Shown one piece after another: positions 5,806 through 6,900 of a stretch of 6,900 bases of DNA. Under the pieces are notes generated by a model. That model worked only from the letters and a program-made list of their open reading frames with translations, did not search any database and had not been told where the DNA came from. Origin of the DNA: Thermaceae bacterium (GTDB taxonomy: Bacteria; Deinococcota; Deinococci; Deinococcales; Marinithermaceae); NCBI GenBank assembly GCA_027023345.1, contig JALVVO010000244.1, forward strand, positions 1 to 6,900, given 5' to 3'. A program made the position numbers and the translations under genes. Numbering within the stretch: the stretch's first letter is position 1; each line of letters begins with the position of its first letter.

Positions 5806-6180
5806 ATGAGCGAGGAGACCAAGGCCGAAGGGGCCGCCGTGGAGACGAAGAACGGGGAGCAAAAGCTTCCCACGGTCGAGGAGATTCTAGAGGCCCTCAA
5901 GGTCGTCAAGGACCCCGAGATTCCGGTGAACGTGGTGGACCTGGGCCTCATCTACAACGTCCACGTCAACCCGAACGGGGTGGTGGACATCGAGATGACC
6001 CTGACCGCGATCGGCTGCCCGGTCCAGGACATGATCAAGGCCGACGCCGAGCTCGCGGTGCTCAAAGTCCCCGGCGTCAAGGGGGTCAACATCGACTTCG
6101 TCTGGAGCCCGCCCTGGACCCCGGCGCGGATGACCGAGGAGGGCAAGAAGCAGCTCCGGATGCTCGGGTTCAACGTCTAA
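5806..6180 (+). CDS. MIP18/DUF59 family iron-sulfur assembly protein (SufT-like)
   Basis: 124 residues. The first 22 or so are a charged, Lys/Glu-rich extension. The DUF59 domain follows, with KDPEIPVNVVDLGLIYNV (residues 35-52), the strand DIEMTLTAIGCP (61-72) with the conserved cysteine C71, and the C-terminal WSPPWTPARMTEEGKKQLRMLGF (100-122). This is the SufT-type ending. Members help maturation of Fe-S proteins, probably in cluster assembly or transfer; PaaD of phenylacetate oxidation is a more distant relative. The start at 5806 is chosen because of the TATAAT box seven bases upstream. The gene stands alone with its own promoter, with no other suf genes in view. It lies next to a multi-cluster Fe-S oxidoreductase, a plausible client, though any link is speculative. 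The stop TAA overlaps the stop of the convergent gene. Confidence 0.9.
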   Translation: MSEETKAEGAAVETKNGEQKLPTVEEILEALKVVKDPEIPVNVVDLGLIYNVHVNPNGVVDIEMTLTAIGCPVQDMIKADAELAVLKVPGVKGVNIDFVWSPPWTPARMTEEGKKQLRMLGFNV

Positions 6181-6900
6181 CGCTCGACCAGGACCCCGAC
6201 CGTCCCCGGGGTCCTCGCGTCCCTGGCGAGGGCCAGGGTCTCCCCGGGGGCGGTGACGTTGCTCCTCCCCTCGAAGGCGAGCTCGTAGAAGTCGCCGACC
6301 AGCATGGGATTCAGGCCGTAGCGCAGGTGCTCCCGGCCTAAGAGCTTCTTCCCGAGCCCCTCGGCGAGCCAGGTCTCGCCCTCCTTACGGCTTGGGTTCG
6401 GGGGCCAGGGCGCGTCCCAGGGCGCGGGGTTCGCCGAGGGCTGGACCAAGAGCCAGGCGCCCGCCGCGTCGGCGCGCTCGACCAGGGCCTCGTGGAAGGC
6501 GTCGAGGCAGACCAGGGTGGCGAGGGCCCCGAGCTCGGTTTGGACGACCTGCCCGCCCCAGGCCCCGGGCCGCACCGTCGCCCTTCGCTCGGCGGGCATG
6601 AGCCGGATCTTCTCGGGACGGGCGAGGATCGTGCCCCTGGGGTTCACCCAAAAGCCCCAGTTGTGCACGCCGAGACCGAGGGCGTAGACCCCCCGGGCGG
6701 GCTCCTCGTCCAGGCGGGGGGCGAACCAGGTCCCGGCGAAGAGGTAGGCCCGGTGCCGCCTCGCCGCCCGGGCGAAGGCCTCGCGGTAGACGGGCCAGGC
6801 GAAGGTCGCCCGCGTGCGGTAAAAGCCAAAGGGGCCAAGGCCAAGGGCCCGGGGTCCGAGCGCGCGGAGCCAGAGGAGGGCGGCGCGGGTGGTGGTGGGG
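6177..6900 (-). CDS. Carbon-nitrogen hydrolase (nitrilase superfamily), C-terminal part; 5' end outside window
   Basis: The minus-strand frame is open from the window edge (first whole codon at 6899) to TAG at 6179-6177, giving 240 visible residues. Superfamily features in order are the strand AYLFAGTWFAP (about 6749-6717), HNWGFWVNPRG, the catalytic lysine in PEKIRLMPAE (codon 6611-6609) and the nucleophile cysteine in LVCLDAFHE (codon 6509-6507). The protein ends in a SNVTAPGETLALA strand typical of the fold. The K-to-C distance of 34 residues is usual. The catalytic glutamate is not visible: the first 39 residues contain no Glu, so it probably lies beyond the edge. That points to a longer variant with an insertion between Glu and Lys. 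The family cleaves or condenses amides and nitriles; the substrate cannot be told. A GTG at 6668 is an internal valine, not the start. The gene converges on the DUF59 gene with a 4-base overlap. Confidence 0.85.
   Translation of the reverse strand, partial: PTTTRAALLWLRALGPRALGLGPFGFYRTRATFAWPVYREAFARAARRHRAYLFAGTWFAPRLDEEPARGVYALGLGVHNWGFWVNPRGTILARPEKIRLMPAERRATVRPGAWGGQVVQTELGALATLVCLDAFHEALVERADAAGAWLLVQPSANPAPWDAPWPPNPSRKEGETWLAEGLGKKLLGREHLRYGLNPMLVGDFYELAFEGRSNVTAPGETLALARDARTPGTVGVLVER

Noticed and set aside
6666..6668. GTG as start of the minus-strand hydrolase
   Set aside because: The frame stays open upstream to the window edge and encodes a conserved nitrilase-fold strand (AYLFAGTW), so this is an internal valine.

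Overview
The window is GC-rich, strongly codon-biased bacterial chromosome with almost no intergenic space. Proteins are rich in Glu, Arg, Leu and Ala. The composition, the gene set, a leaderless promoter and a long nitrilase-type protein suggest a thermophilic member of Deinococcota (Thermus/Oceanithermus/Marinithermus type). That placement is inferred from recognition, not from a search. A high-GC Firmicute is the main alternative, because the order accB-accC-Asp23(yqhY)-nusB-folD is also found in Bacillus.

Region 1 (1-3653, + strand) is one tightly packed housekeeping operon: the 3' end of accB, then accC, an Asp23/YqhY-type gene, nusB, folD and a DUF212 (divergent PAP2, YuiD-like) membrane protein. 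Junctions are overlaps of 4 or 11 bases or gaps of 1 or 8 bases, so the genes are probably co-transcribed and translationally coupled. They link fatty-acid initiation (biotin carrier and biotin carboxylase), a probable ACC-associated regulator, transcription antitermination and one-carbon folate metabolism.

Region 2 (3654-5744, + strand) is a single gene for a membrane-anchored iron-sulfur oxidoreductase of the FadF/EtfD type. It has an N-terminal NarI-like membrane domain, two 4Fe-4S motifs and two cysteine-rich CCG domains. It probably passes electrons from an acyl-CoA dehydrogenase/ETF system to the quinone pool. A possible -10 box and a small dyad precede it.

Region 3 (5745-6900) has a MIP18/DUF59 (SufT-like) Fe-S assembly gene. 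Its TATAAT box lies seven bases before the ATG, so its transcript is probably leaderless, and a 7-bp inverted repeat fills the promoter spacer. It converges on a minus-strand carbon-nitrogen hydrolase (nitrilase superfamily) whose 5' end lies beyond the window. The two genes overlap at their stop codons.

The most striking observation is in accC. The reading frame is intact and well conserved, but about 15 residues are missing from the ATP-grasp B domain, including the ATP-binding lysine and much of the glycine-rich loop. The protein is 431 residues where about 446 would be expected. This is a real loss-of-function or neofunctionalised allele, or a sequence/assembly error. No clearly novel multi-gene system, mobile element, CRISPR array or RNA gene was found.
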